Source of the DNA: Burkholderiaceae bacterium 26
GTDB lineage: Bacteria; Pseudomonadota; Gammaproteobacteria; Burkholderiales; Burkholderiaceae
NCBI GenBank assembly: GCA_000955795.1
Contig: JYOB01000016.1
Location: forward strand, 397,908 to 461,907
Direction of reading: 5' to 3'
Length of the DNA stretch: 64,000 nucleotides
This document shows positions 24,181-32,062 of this stretch, in pieces. The first letter of the stretch is position 1. The number at the start of each line of letters is the position of its first letter. A model generated the notes under the pieces. The model was not told the origin of the DNA and ran no database searches. It worked only from the letters and a program-made list of their open reading frames with translations. The position numbers were made by a program, and so were the translations under genes.

Positions 24181-24300
24181 TCAGAACGCTATGCCGGCTG
24201 TCAGCCTGATCACGAACGCGTTCTTGTTCTGGCTGGTGCCGTCCGGATGCAAGATGTACTGCAGATTAGGACGGAAGTACATCGACGGCTCTGTGGCCAG
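24181..24300 (-). pseudogene. C-terminal stub of an OprB-type carbohydrate porin
   Basis: The last 39 codons before TGA 24181 encode a peptide that ends in the classic OprB tail: YFRPNLQYILHPDGTSQNKN, then AFVIRLTAGIAF with a terminal Phe. The 20-residue motif with NLQYILHP is typical of the penultimate barrel strands of OprB porins. Nothing upstream in this frame (to 24474) resembles the rest of a porin of about 400-450 residues. The stub stands between the operon promoter at 24398-24426 and the XylF gene, so an intact porin gene was probably once the first gene of the operon and was removed by an internal deletion. Confidence 0.72.
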
Positions 24301-24397
24301 CCGCAGGACGGCTCGCGCACATGGAGGTTCGTCGCCATCACCCGCAAGGGCGCTTTGGCCGGCACCGGCATCCGGTTCACGGGCCGGTTGGGACTGC

Positions 24398-24427
24398 AGA
24401 ATGGTCAAAATTGACAGCGCTGTCAAT
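24398..24427 (-). promoter_or_regulatory. LacI-type operator and promoter of the sugar ABC operon
   Basis: ATTGACAGCGCTGTCAAT (24410-24427) is a perfect 18-base palindrome. Read leftwards it supplies a perfect -35 box TTGACA (24426-24421), followed after exactly 17 bases by CATTCT (24403-24398) as -10. A bound repressor would cover the -35 box. The transcript would run through the OprB stub into the XylF gene. Confidence 0.7.
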
Positions 24428-24521
24428 CTCGGGATTTGCCCTAGGTCTAAGGCACCACACGCGATTGTCTCCAACGCCTTGCAGTGACGTGCCTTGGCTA
24501 AAAACTAGGGCAACTCCCTAC

Positions 24522-24551
24522 ATTGACAGCGCTGTCAATTCTCCTCATTCT
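24522..24551 (+). promoter_or_regulatory. LacI-type operator and promoter of the divergent porin
   Basis: The same 18-base palindrome ATTGACAGCGCTGTCAAT recurs at 24522-24539. Read rightwards it gives TTGACA (24523-24528), a 17-base spacer and CATTCT (24546-24551), the mirror image of the other promoter. The two palindrome centres are 112 bases apart, which would permit cooperative binding or looping by a tetrameric LacI-family repressor. Confidence 0.7.
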
Positions 24552-24621
24552 CCTGTCCGGGCCCGCCAAGAGACTCGGCTCGAACGAACAAAGACAACGC
24601 CAAATCAAGGAGACGAAAGCT

Positions 24622-25701
24622 ATGCGTATCAAGAACCCATCCCAGCGGATTGCCATCGCGGCCGCTGCAGCCCTGCTTGCAGCCACTAGCGGCCTGGCTG
24701 CCGCGCAGAGCAGTGTCACGCTGTATGGCCGCGTCGGCGGCGGCATCGACTACACGAACAAGATTGCGACTGCGAACGGCACCGCCAGCAACCTGCAGTA
24801 CGGCGGCAACCAGTGGGGGACCAGCATGTGGGGCCTCAAGGGTTCTGAGGATCTGGGTGGCGGGCTGTCTGCTGTGATGAACCTCGAGAACGGCTTCAAT
24901 TCCGGCTCCGGTTCATCTGATGCGCTGTTCAATCGTTTCGCTGTCGTGGGGCTGTCGAGCACCACATACGGCACGCTGTTGCTCGGTCGGGCCATGGGCA
25001 TTCCCGATGGCGAGACATGGTCGATCGACCCGATGGGTCTGCAGAACATGGGCGCCGAGACGTTGCAGGCCAACCGCACCTGGGGCTCACGCCAGAAGGC
25101 GATCACCTACAACTCGCCGACCTGGGGTGGCTTCTCGTTCCGCGCGCAAGCCGGCCTGAACGGAACGGCGGGGCACTTCAACGCTGGCAGGCAGCTTGCC
25201 GGCGCCATGGCCTACCAGAACGGCCCGCTGATGCTCAAGGCCTTCTACGAAGAAATTCGTGACACCAACGGCGAGTTCACCAACCTCTATACGGCTTCCC
25301 GCTTGTTCACGGCCGGTGGCACCTACCAGATTGGCGACCTCAAGCTGTTCGGTGGCTACAGCCGTATCCAGTCGGGCGGCGCCACTGTTGCGGACGCGGA
25401 CAACCCGAGCGGCGCGACCCACCAGCAAACCTACTGGCTGGGGGCCAACTATCAGGTCACGCCGGCTTTGACGCTGATCGGCGGTGCATACAGGGCAAAC
25501 CGCAACCAGGGCGGCGGAAACGGCACGCTGCTGACGGTGGGCGCCAACTATTACTTCTCGAAGCGCACATTGCTGTATGGCACCATCGGTACCGTAATGA
25601 ACGGCAGCAATGCGTCCTTCTCGGTTGAGGCGGGTGGCGGCAAGCCGGCCCCGGGTTCTGGCCAGCAAGGTGTGTACACCGGGATCATGCACTGGTTCTG
25701 A
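24622..25701 (+). CDS. Gram-negative porin (Burkholderiales OmpC-like)
   Basis: Outer-membrane general porin of 359 residues. The signal peptide ends ...AAAQSSVTLYG, the hallmark N-terminus of the neisserial/Burkholderia porin family; internal signatures are GLKGSEDLGGGL and a loop with SSTTYGTLLLGR. It ends in the aromatic residue of MHWF, needed for outer-membrane assembly. ATG 24622 follows AAGGAGA; the frame is open from 24523. Sharing the operator with the divergent sugar importer suggests that it admits the sugar, taking the place of the decayed OprB porin (inference). Confidence 0.92.
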   Translation: MRIKNPSQRIAIAAAAALLAATSGLAAAQSSVTLYGRVGGGIDYTNKIATANGTASNLQYGGNQWGTSMWGLKGSEDLGGGLSAVMNLENGFNSGSGSSDALFNRFAVVGLSSTTYGTLLLGRAMGIPDGETWSIDPMGLQNMGAETLQANRTWGSRQKAITYNSPTWGGFSFRAQAGLNGTAGHFNAGRQLAGAMAYQNGPLMLKAFYEEIRDTNGEFTNLYTASRLFTAGGTYQIGDLKLFGGYSRIQSGGATVADADNPSGATHQQTYWLGANYQVTPALTLIGGAYRANRNQGGGNGTLLTVGANYYFSKRTLLYGTIGTVMNGSNASFSVEAGGGKPAPGSGQQGVYTGIMHWF

Positions 25702-25839
25702 CGCGCTTCGCGTCGAAGTCTCAAGCGCGATGGCGGCATGGCCGTCATCTGCGCGACCCCGCGAGGGGCGGCGTTCCCGGGTTGGCATCGACCTTGCTCA
25801 TGTCGCGTGCTGTTTTCTCACCCAACCCAGGGAGCCACC

Positions 25840-26283
25840 ATGCACCGCGAAGACGTAACCGATCTGATCGTCCTGCAGAAAATCAAAAAGAAACTGACGT
25901 GGACGCAATTGGCCGAGGTCATTGGCCACAGCAAGGAGTGGAGCACCGCCGCGCTGCTCGGCCAGATGACGCTGACCGAAGCGCAGGCAAAGGCCGTTGG
26001 CGCAGCGCTGGATCTGCCCGAAGAGGCCATCGCGCTGCTGCAGGTGACGCCGTACAAGGGCTCGCTGCCCACAGCGGTGCCTACGGATCCGCTGATCTAC
26101 CGCTTCTATGAACTCATCAGCGTGTACGGCACGACCTTCAAGGCGCTGATCCACGAAGAGTTTGGCGACGGCATCATGAGCGCCATCGACTTCAATATGG
26201 ACCTCACGCGCGAGCCCGATCCCAAGGGCGATCGCGTGCGCATCGTCATGAGCGGCAAGTTTTTGCCCTACAAGACCTACTGA
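25840..26283 (+). CDS. cynS: Cyanate hydratase (cyanase)
   Basis: Protein of 147 residues, the normal size, that converts cyanate and bicarbonate to ammonia and carbon dioxide. The N-terminal half is the POU/lambda-repressor-like helical domain (LTWTQLAEVIGHSKEW); the C-terminal half carries the catalytic set Arg88, Glu91 (in YRFYEL) and Ser114 (DGIMSAID), matching Arg96, Glu99 and Ser122 of the Escherichia coli enzyme. ATG 25840 has GGGAG just upstream. No cynT carbonic anhydrase, cynX or CynR gene accompanies it. It follows the porin by 138 bases and converges with the GntR gene. Cyanate could arise from carbamoyl compounds handled by the operon to the right (inference). Confidence 0.96.
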   Translation: MHREDVTDLIVLQKIKKKLTWTQLAEVIGHSKEWSTAALLGQMTLTEAQAKAVGAALDLPEEAIALLQVTPYKGSLPTAVPTDPLIYRFYELISVYGTTFKALIHEEFGDGIMSAIDFNMDLTREPDPKGDRVRIVMSGKFLPYKTY

Positions 26284-26287
26284 GCCG

Positions 26288-27127
26288 TCACGCGCCGTCG
26301 TCGCTGTCGTCGTGGTCGTCCAGCTGCGGCCGATTGCGGCGCGGCATCTCGGAATCGAGCACAAGACGGCCATGCACGCGGCCCTTCATGCGCGTGACGT
26401 GATGCGTGCAGTCTTCCATGTGCGTGCTCATGAGTGCGCGCACAGTCTCTGCGTCGCGCGCGCGTGCCGCATCCAGAATCTGTCGGTGGAACTTGACGTT
26501 GGACGCGCCGAACTTGGCGTGGTCCTTTTGCGAGGTTTCGTTGCCGAACACCACAAGCTGCCGAATCATTTCGTTGATCAGCTCGCAGCAGAACCGCAGC
26601 ATCGGGTTGGGATTGGCCGCAGCCAGGATGTCGTGAAAGCTCAGGTCTTCCTGTCGCTGATCGAGCGGCGCGGCGGCCTTGGCAGAAGCCGGGTCGCACA
26701 GGTCGATGGTGTGTTCGAGCGCGCGGAAGTCGTCTTCGGTCAGATGCGGCACCGCCCCGGCGGCAAGCTCCGGCTCCAGCAGCCGACGCACGGTGTAGAC
26801 GTCTGCAATGCCGATGTCTTTGAAGAACAGGTAGTTCTGCATGAGCTGGAACGTGCGGTCCAACGGCACCTCGACGATGGTGCCGCCGCCGGCCGGGCCC
26901 GTGCTCACACTCACCAGGCCCTGCACCTCCAATGATTTGAGCGCCTCGCGGATCGTGCCCTTGCTCACGCCGAAGGTCTCCTGCAGCTTGATCTCCTGCG
27001 GGAGCCTGTCGCCGGGCTTGAGGTTGCGCTGCGTGATCAGCCGCTTGAGTTCTTCGGCAACGAGGTCGGCGCGTTTCTGCTTGCGGATGCCGATCGACGC
27101 CGTCTTGCCTGGTCCGAGTGTGGCCAT
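26288..27127 (-). CDS. GntR-family regulator, FadR/FCD subfamily
   Basis: Protein of 279 residues with an N-terminal winged helix (RLPQEIKLQETFGVSKGTIR, then EALKSLEVQGLVSV) and a C-terminal all-helical FCD domain (VRRLLEPELAAGAV, with metal- or ligand-binding histidines such as FHDIL and KFHRQIL). The family generally represses catabolic or uptake operons and responds to a carboxylic acid. It is divergent from the seven-gene importer/hydrolase operon beginning at 27483 and is the obvious regulator of it. An acidic, Asp-rich tail (LDDHDDSDDGA) ends the protein. Confidence 0.9.
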   Translation of the reverse strand: MATLGPGKTASIGIRKQKRADLVAEELKRLITQRNLKPGDRLPQEIKLQETFGVSKGTIREALKSLEVQGLVSVSTGPAGGGTIVEVPLDRTFQLMQNYLFFKDIGIADVYTVRRLLEPELAAGAVPHLTEDDFRALEHTIDLCDPASAKAAAPLDQRQEDLSFHDILAAANPNPMLRFCCELINEMIRQLVVFGNETSQKDHAKFGASNVKFHRQILDAARARDAETVRALMSTHMEDCTHHVTRMKGRVHGRLVLDSEMPRRNRPQLDDHDDSDDGA

Positions 27128-27293
27128 GGATGTCCGTTCCTTGTTGCGCGCATTCTAACTGCGGGGTTGTGCCGCCCGGCTGTCCGGCGTGGTGCATGCA
27201 TGCCCTGCGAGCGTGCGCACGCACCGCATTCCCGCATCGTCACCCGGCATCTTCATCACGCACACCTTGGCGTAAACACCGACCTCTTCATCG

Positions 27294-27350
27294 TTGACGC
27301 GGCGCGGACACGGCTTCTATGATGATTTCGCCTATTTATCATAACAAATA
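27294..27350 (+). promoter_or_regulatory. Promoter and possible GntR operator of the carbamoylase/MlrC operon
   Basis: TTGACG (27294-27299) and TATGAT (27318-27323) are separated by 18 bases and form a good sigma-70 promoter. Overlapping and just downstream are TATGAT/ATCATA (27318-27323 with 27338-27343) and TATTT/AAATA (27333-27337 with 27346-27350) inverted repeats, where a repressor could act. The 355-base gap (27128-27482) holds nothing else I can recognise. Confidence 0.55.
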
Positions 27351-27482
27351 TAAGAAACTGGTCTGGTTCTTGCTCGACTCGATGGTCGGCGAAAACCTCG
27401 CCGGTCAAGGCCAGGAGGAAGCTGCCGCCGGTGGTGGCTCCAAGCGCTGTTCTGAATCCACACGAACCCCAAGGAGTGCGCT

Positions 27483-28682
27483 TTGAATCGTCGAGACTTG
27501 CTCAAACTGGCGGCGCTGTCCGCCGTGCCCACGTCGCTGCTGCAGGCCCGCCTTGCGTTGGCGGCAGATGCCATCGAACTGGGCTGCCCGGTGCCGATGT
27601 CCGGCCCGTTCGCTGCCAACGGCAAGTTTGCCGACCTGGGCATGAAGCTGGCCGTGGAGCAATACGGCAAGGTGCTTGGCCGGCCGCTGGCGTACAGCGT
27701 GCTCGACACAGAAGGCAAGCCGGCCACGGCCGTGCGCAAGGTGCAGGAACTTGCGCAGCAGAAGAATGCGCGCTACTTCGCGGGCGGCATCCTGTCGTCG
27801 GAATCGCTGGCGATGGGCAAGGAGGCCGAGAAGTTCGGCGGCGTGTTCATCACCACGGCCGGGGCGGATGAAATTACCGGCAAGGACTGCAACCGCGCGA
27901 CCTTCCGCTGGTCGGTGCCGACGTACGGCGCCATCGAGCGCACCGTGCGCCCGCTGATCGAATCGATGCCCAAAGCCAAGCGCTGGTACACCATCACGCC
28001 GCAATACGTGTTTGGCGACGGGCTGCTGTCAGCTGCCAAGAACATCTTCAAGGAGAAGGGCATCGAGCATGTGGGCAACAGCTACCACGCGCTCACCGAG
28101 AAGGAATTCAGCGGCTACCTGACCAACGCGATGGCCGCCAAGCCCGACGTGCTGCTGATCCTGAACTTCGGCTCGCAGTCGTCCGACACGCTGCGCCAGG
28201 CGGTGAGCTTCGGCATGAAGAAGAACGTGACGATCCTGGTGGCGTGGGCATCGGGCCTTGAGCAGTTCGAATCGCTCGGCGCCGACCTGTGCGACGGCGT
28301 GTACTTCGGTGCGCAGTACTGGCACGACGTTGATACGCCCGCCAACCGCGATCTGGTGAAACGCACGCAGGCCGCGTTCAAATCCAACCCGAACTACAGC
28401 CTTGCAGGCTCGTACACCTGCACGAAGATCCTGCTCGACGCGATGGTCAAGGCCGGCAGCGCCGATCCGAAGGCCGTGATCGCCGCGCTGCAGGGCATGA
28501 AGTACGACGGCCTGACGGGCCCCGAAGAGATTCGCGCGGCCGACCACCAAGTGCTCAAAAACTACTACCTGCTCAAGGGCAAGCCCAAGAGCCGCATGAA
28601 AGACAAGGACGACTTTGCCGAGGTGGTGGCGGTTGGCAAGGCATTCCTGCCGGTTGAGCAGACGCAGTGCAAGCTGGCCTGA
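27483..28682 (+). CDS. ABC transporter substrate-binding protein, Leu/Ile/Val-type family
   Basis: Binding protein of 399 residues of the branched-chain amino acid/amide type. The start is TTG 27483, decided by AAGGAG seven bases upstream and by the signal sequence NRRDLLKLAALSAVP, which has a twin-arginine-like RRDLLK. The mature part shows GCPVPMSGPFAANGKFADLG, typical of the family. Relatives bind branched-chain amino acids, urea, short amides or aromatic acids. The hydrolases farther down the operon suggest a nitrogen compound with a carbamoyl or amide group rather than leucine (inference). Confidence 0.88.
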   Translation: MNRRDLLKLAALSAVPTSLLQARLALAADAIELGCPVPMSGPFAANGKFADLGMKLAVEQYGKVLGRPLAYSVLDTEGKPATAVRKVQELAQQKNARYFAGGILSSESLAMGKEAEKFGGVFITTAGADEITGKDCNRATFRWSVPTYGAIERTVRPLIESMPKAKRWYTITPQYVFGDGLLSAAKNIFKEKGIEHVGNSYHALTEKEFSGYLTNAMAAKPDVLLILNFGSQSSDTLRQAVSFGMKKNVTILVAWASGLEQFESLGADLCDGVYFGAQYWHDVDTPANRDLVKRTQAAFKSNPNYSLAGSYTCTKILLDAMVKAGSADPKAVIAALQGMKYDGLTGPEEIRAADHQVLKNYYLLKGKPKSRMKDKDDFAEVVAVGKAFLPVEQTQCKLA

Positions 28683-28762
28683 GGGTCTGATCTGCCGCTC
28701 GCCCGCATTCGGCCACTGAAGCGCGGGTGCTTGTCTTTCTGAGTGCCATTTCGGTCAACGCA

Positions 28763-29620
28763 ATGAACGTCTACCTGCTCCAGGTCGTCAACGGCGTGGG
28801 GATCGGCATGCTCTACTTCCTGCTGGCGGTGGGGCTGTCGATCATCTTCGGGCTGTTGCGCTTCGTCAATTTCGCCCACGGCGCGTTCTATGCGCTCGGT
28901 GCGTATCTCTGCTTTCAGGCCCTGCAGATGGGCATGAATTTCTGGCTGGCGCTCGTGCTCGCGCCCATCGTCATCGGCGCGCTTGCCTGGGTGACGGAGA
29001 AGGTGCTGCTGCGCCATGTGTATGCGCAGGCGCACGAATTCCACATCGTCGTCACGGTGGGTCTGGCGCTGGTCGTGCAGGAACTCATCATCGTGGCGTG
29101 GGGGCCGCTGGGCGTAGATGTGCCTGCGCCCGATGCGCTGCAGGGCGTGGTGATGTGGGGCGATTTCGTCTACCCGAAATACCGCCTGTTCGTGATCGGT
29201 TTTACCGCCGTGCTGGCGCTCGGGCTGTGGTGGCTGCTGGAAGGTACGCGGCTGGGCAGTGCGGTGCGCGCGGGCAGCGAATCGACCGAGATGGTGTCGC
29301 TGCTCGGCATCAACGTGTTCCGACTCTTCAGCGTGATGTTTGCGCTCGGTGCAGGCACGGCCGCGATGGCGGGTGTGCTGGCTGCGCCCATTCGCGGTGC
29401 GGAACCGTTCATGGGCGTGGAGGCGCTGGGCATCGCGTTCGTTGTCGTGGTGGTGGGCGGCATGGGCAGCTTTGCGGGGGCGCTGGTCGGCGGGCTGCTG
29501 GTGGGCGTCGTGCAGAGCCTGATGAGCACGCTGTGGCCCGAGGGCGCGCGGCTGATGATTTACGTGGCGATGGCGGCCGTGCTGCTGCTGCGCCCTCACG
29601 GCCTGCTGGGGAGGGGATGA
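28763..29620 (+). CDS. Branched-chain-type ABC permease (LivH family)
   Basis: Membrane protein of 285 residues with about eight spans and the LivH signatures GLLRFVNFAHGAFYALGAY near the N-terminus and GVEALGIAFVVVVVGGMGSF near the C-terminus. ATG 28763 gives the normal N-terminus; GTG 28727 is possible. It forms one half of the channel and overlaps the LivM-type gene by four bases. Confidence 0.92.
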   Translation: MNVYLLQVVNGVGIGMLYFLLAVGLSIIFGLLRFVNFAHGAFYALGAYLCFQALQMGMNFWLALVLAPIVIGALAWVTEKVLLRHVYAQAHEFHIVVTVGLALVVQELIIVAWGPLGVDVPAPDALQGVVMWGDFVYPKYRLFVIGFTAVLALGLWWLLEGTRLGSAVRAGSESTEMVSLLGINVFRLFSVMFALGAGTAAMAGVLAAPIRGAEPFMGVEALGIAFVVVVVGGMGSFAGALVGGLLVGVVQSLMSTLWPEGARLMIYVAMAAVLLLRPHGLLGRG

Positions 29621-30588
29621 TGCAAGCCGCATTCCATGGACTCTCGCGCTACCGCTTCTGGTGGCTGGCGCTGGGCGTGACCCTGTTGCTGCCGCTGGTG
29701 CTGACGTCCGGCACGTTGGCCACCGAAGTGCTCGTCTACGCGATGGCCGTCATGGCCTGCAACCTGCTCCTCGGCTACACGGGGCTGCTGTCGTTCGGGC
29801 AGGGCATCTTCTTCGGGCTGGGCAGTTATGCCGTGGGCGTCGGCCTCACGCAACTGGCGCTCCCGATGCCCGTGGCGATTGTTCTGGCCGTTGTGGTCGG
29901 TGCGATCGTGGCGGCGGTGGTTGGGTGGTTTGCCATCCGCCAGCGCGGCACGTACTTCGTCATGCTCACGCTGGCCTTCTCGCAGATGTTCTACTTCCTG
30001 GCCTACACCACGCCCTCGCTCACGGGCGGCGATAACGGCCTGCTCGACATCCCACGTCCGGCGTTTGCCGGTTCACCCTGGGCGTTCTATGCGTTCGTGG
30101 CGGTGCTGTTCCTTGTTGTGTTCTTCCTCGTGCAACGTGTGACGGAATCGGTATTCGGCCGCACTCTGCTGGCGATTCGCGACAACGAAGAACGCGCGCT
30201 TGCCGTTGGCTACAACGTGCGCGCGTTCAAGCTGCTGGCCTTCGTCATCTCGGGCGTCGTCACGGGCCTGGCCGGCGCGCTGCACGCCATGCTCACGGGC
30301 ATCGCGCCGCTGGCCAATATTGATTACCACGTCAGCGAGATGATTCTGGTGATGACCGTCATCGGCGGCACGGGCAACGTGTTTGCCTCGGTGTTGGGTG
30401 CGGCGTTCTACGTACTGCTGTCGGACTGGCTCTCAAGCCTGTGGCCGCGCTGGCTCATGTTGCTCGGCTTCCTGCTGATTGCGGTGAGCCTGTTCATGCA
30501 GCGCGGGCTGTTCGGGCTCGGACAGAAGCTGTGGCAACGCATGCGCGCACCGCGTAACGCACCGGCGGTGCAGGAGGAAAGCGCATGA
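29617..30588 (+). CDS. Branched-chain-type ABC permease (LivM family)
   Basis: Membrane protein of 323 residues, partner of the LivH-type permease. Signatures are GYTGLLSFGQGIFFGLGSYA, RQRGTYFVMLTLAFSQM and GRTLLAIRDNEERALAVGYN. Two consecutive ATG codons (29617, 29620) overlap the preceding stop; GGGGAGGGG provides the ribosome site. The gene overlaps the following ATPase gene by four bases. Confidence 0.92.
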   Translation: MMQAAFHGLSRYRFWWLALGVTLLLPLVLTSGTLATEVLVYAMAVMACNLLLGYTGLLSFGQGIFFGLGSYAVGVGLTQLALPMPVAIVLAVVVGAIVAAVVGWFAIRQRGTYFVMLTLAFSQMFYFLAYTTPSLTGGDNGLLDIPRPAFAGSPWAFYAFVAVLFLVVFFLVQRVTESVFGRTLLAIRDNEERALAVGYNVRAFKLLAFVISGVVTGLAGALHAMLTGIAPLANIDYHVSEMILVMTVIGGTGNVFASVLGAAFYVLLSDWLSSLWPRWLMLLGFLLIAVSLFMQRGLFGLGQKLWQRMRAPRNAPAVQEESA

Positions 30589-31355
30589 CCACCACGCCCA
30601 TCCTCCAAGCCACCGGCATCGTCAAGCAATACGGCAAGTTCACTGCGCTGGGCGGCGTCGATTTACGTGTGATGCCAGGCACGGTGCACTCCGTCATCGG
30701 CCCGAACGGCGCTGGCAAGACCACGCTGTTCCACATGCTCACAGGCACACGCATGATCACCAGCGGCACCATCGTCTTCGATGGCCACGACGTGACGCGC
30801 GAGGCCGACTTCCAGCGCGTGCAGCGCGGCATTGCGCGGTCGTTCCAGGTGACGAGCCTGTTCCCGAGCCTTTCTGTGCGCGAGAACCTGCGCCTCGCGA
30901 CGCTGGGCACGACGCCGCGTCGTGCCATGCACGGCTGGCGCCTGCCGCAGGGCGATCTGGCCTGCACCGACACGGTCGACCGCGTGCTCGATCGGCTTGA
31001 ATTGCCACGCTTGGCCGACACGCCGGCCGCCGCGCTCTCGCATGGCCAGCAGCGCCGGCTGGAGGTGGGCATGGCGCTGGCTGCCAACCCGCGCGCGATC
31101 TTCCTCGACGAACCCACCTCCGGCATGGGCGTAGACGATTTGCCCGCCATGAAGGCGCTCATTCGCGGCCTGGCGCAGGACCATACCGTCGTGCTGATCG
31201 AGCACAACATGGACATCGTCATGGACATCTCCGACACGATCACCGTCATGCAACAGGGCAAGGTGCTGATGGAAGGCACGCCCGATGCCGTACGAGCGGA
31301 CCCGCGCGTGCGCGCCGCGTATCTCGGCAACATGATTACGGGAGGCAAGAAATGA
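30585..31355 (+). CDS. Branched-chain-type ABC ATPase (LivG family)
   Basis: ATP-binding protein of 256 residues. Walker A is GPNGAGKTT, the signature is LSHGQQRRLEVGMAL and Walker B AIFLDEPTSGMG; the C-terminal LivG extension (EGTPDAVRADPRVRAAYLG) is present. It has a strong AGGAGG site and four-base overlaps with both neighbours, showing tight coupling. Confidence 0.93.
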   Translation: MTTTPILQATGIVKQYGKFTALGGVDLRVMPGTVHSVIGPNGAGKTTLFHMLTGTRMITSGTIVFDGHDVTREADFQRVQRGIARSFQVTSLFPSLSVRENLRLATLGTTPRRAMHGWRLPQGDLACTDTVDRVLDRLELPRLADTPAAALSHGQQRRLEVGMALAANPRAIFLDEPTSGMGVDDLPAMKALIRGLAQDHTVVLIEHNMDIVMDISDTITVMQQGKVLMEGTPDAVRADPRVRAAYLGNMITGGKK

Positions 31356-32062
31356 CGACGGCGATCCTCGACGTTGCTGACCTCCACGGTTATTACGGCA
31401 AGAGCCACGTGCTGCAGGGCGTGGCGCTATCGGTGGGCGAGGGCGAATTGGTGACGCTGCTCGGCCGCAATGGCGCGGGCAAGTCGACCACGCTCAAGGC
31501 GATCGCCGGCGTGGTGGCGCCGCATGGGCATGTGCGCTTTCGGGGCAAGAACATTGCCGGACAACCGGCGCATCGCATTGCCGCGCAGGGTTTGTGCCTC
31601 GTGCCCGAGCATCGCGGCATCTTCAAGCTGCTGACGGTGGAAGAGAACCTGAAGCTCGGCGCGCGGCGCGACTCTCCGTGGCAGTTAGCCGACATCTACC
31701 GCATCTTCCCGCGCCTGCACGAGCGGCGGCGCAACGGTGGCGCCAACCTCTCCGGCGGCGAGCAACAGATGCTGGCCATTGGCCGCGCGCTGATGAACCA
31801 CCCGCGCCTGCTGATGTTGGATGAGCCGGTGGAGGGCTTGGCGCCCGTCATCGTGGAAGAGATCGTCGCGCAGTTGAAGATGATCAAGCAGGCGGGCGTG
31901 TCCATCTTGCTGGTCGAGCAGAACCTGGAGGTCTGCACGCAGCTGGCCGACCGCCACGTGATCATTGAACAGGGCCGCGTGGTCTACACCGGCAGCAACG
32001 AAGCCTTCCGCGCCGACGACGCTATCAAGGACCGTTACCTTGGCGTCGGCCTGGCCGCATGA
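31352..32062 (+). CDS. Branched-chain-type ABC ATPase (LivF family)
   Basis: ATP-binding protein of 236 residues. It carries Walker A GRNGAGKSTT, signature LSGGEQQMLAIGRAL and Walker B LLMLDEPVEGLAP, and forms the second ATPase of the importer. Its stop overlaps the start of the M20 hydrolase gene by four bases, binding the hydrolase tightly to the transporter. Confidence 0.93.
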   Translation: MTTAILDVADLHGYYGKSHVLQGVALSVGEGELVTLLGRNGAGKSTTLKAIAGVVAPHGHVRFRGKNIAGQPAHRIAAQGLCLVPEHRGIFKLLTVEENLKLGARRDSPWQLADIYRIFPRLHERRRNGGANLSGGEQQMLAIGRALMNHPRLLMLDEPVEGLAPVIVEEIVAQLKMIKQAGVSILLVEQNLEVCTQLADRHVIIEQGRVVYTGSNEAFRADDAIKDRYLGVGLAA

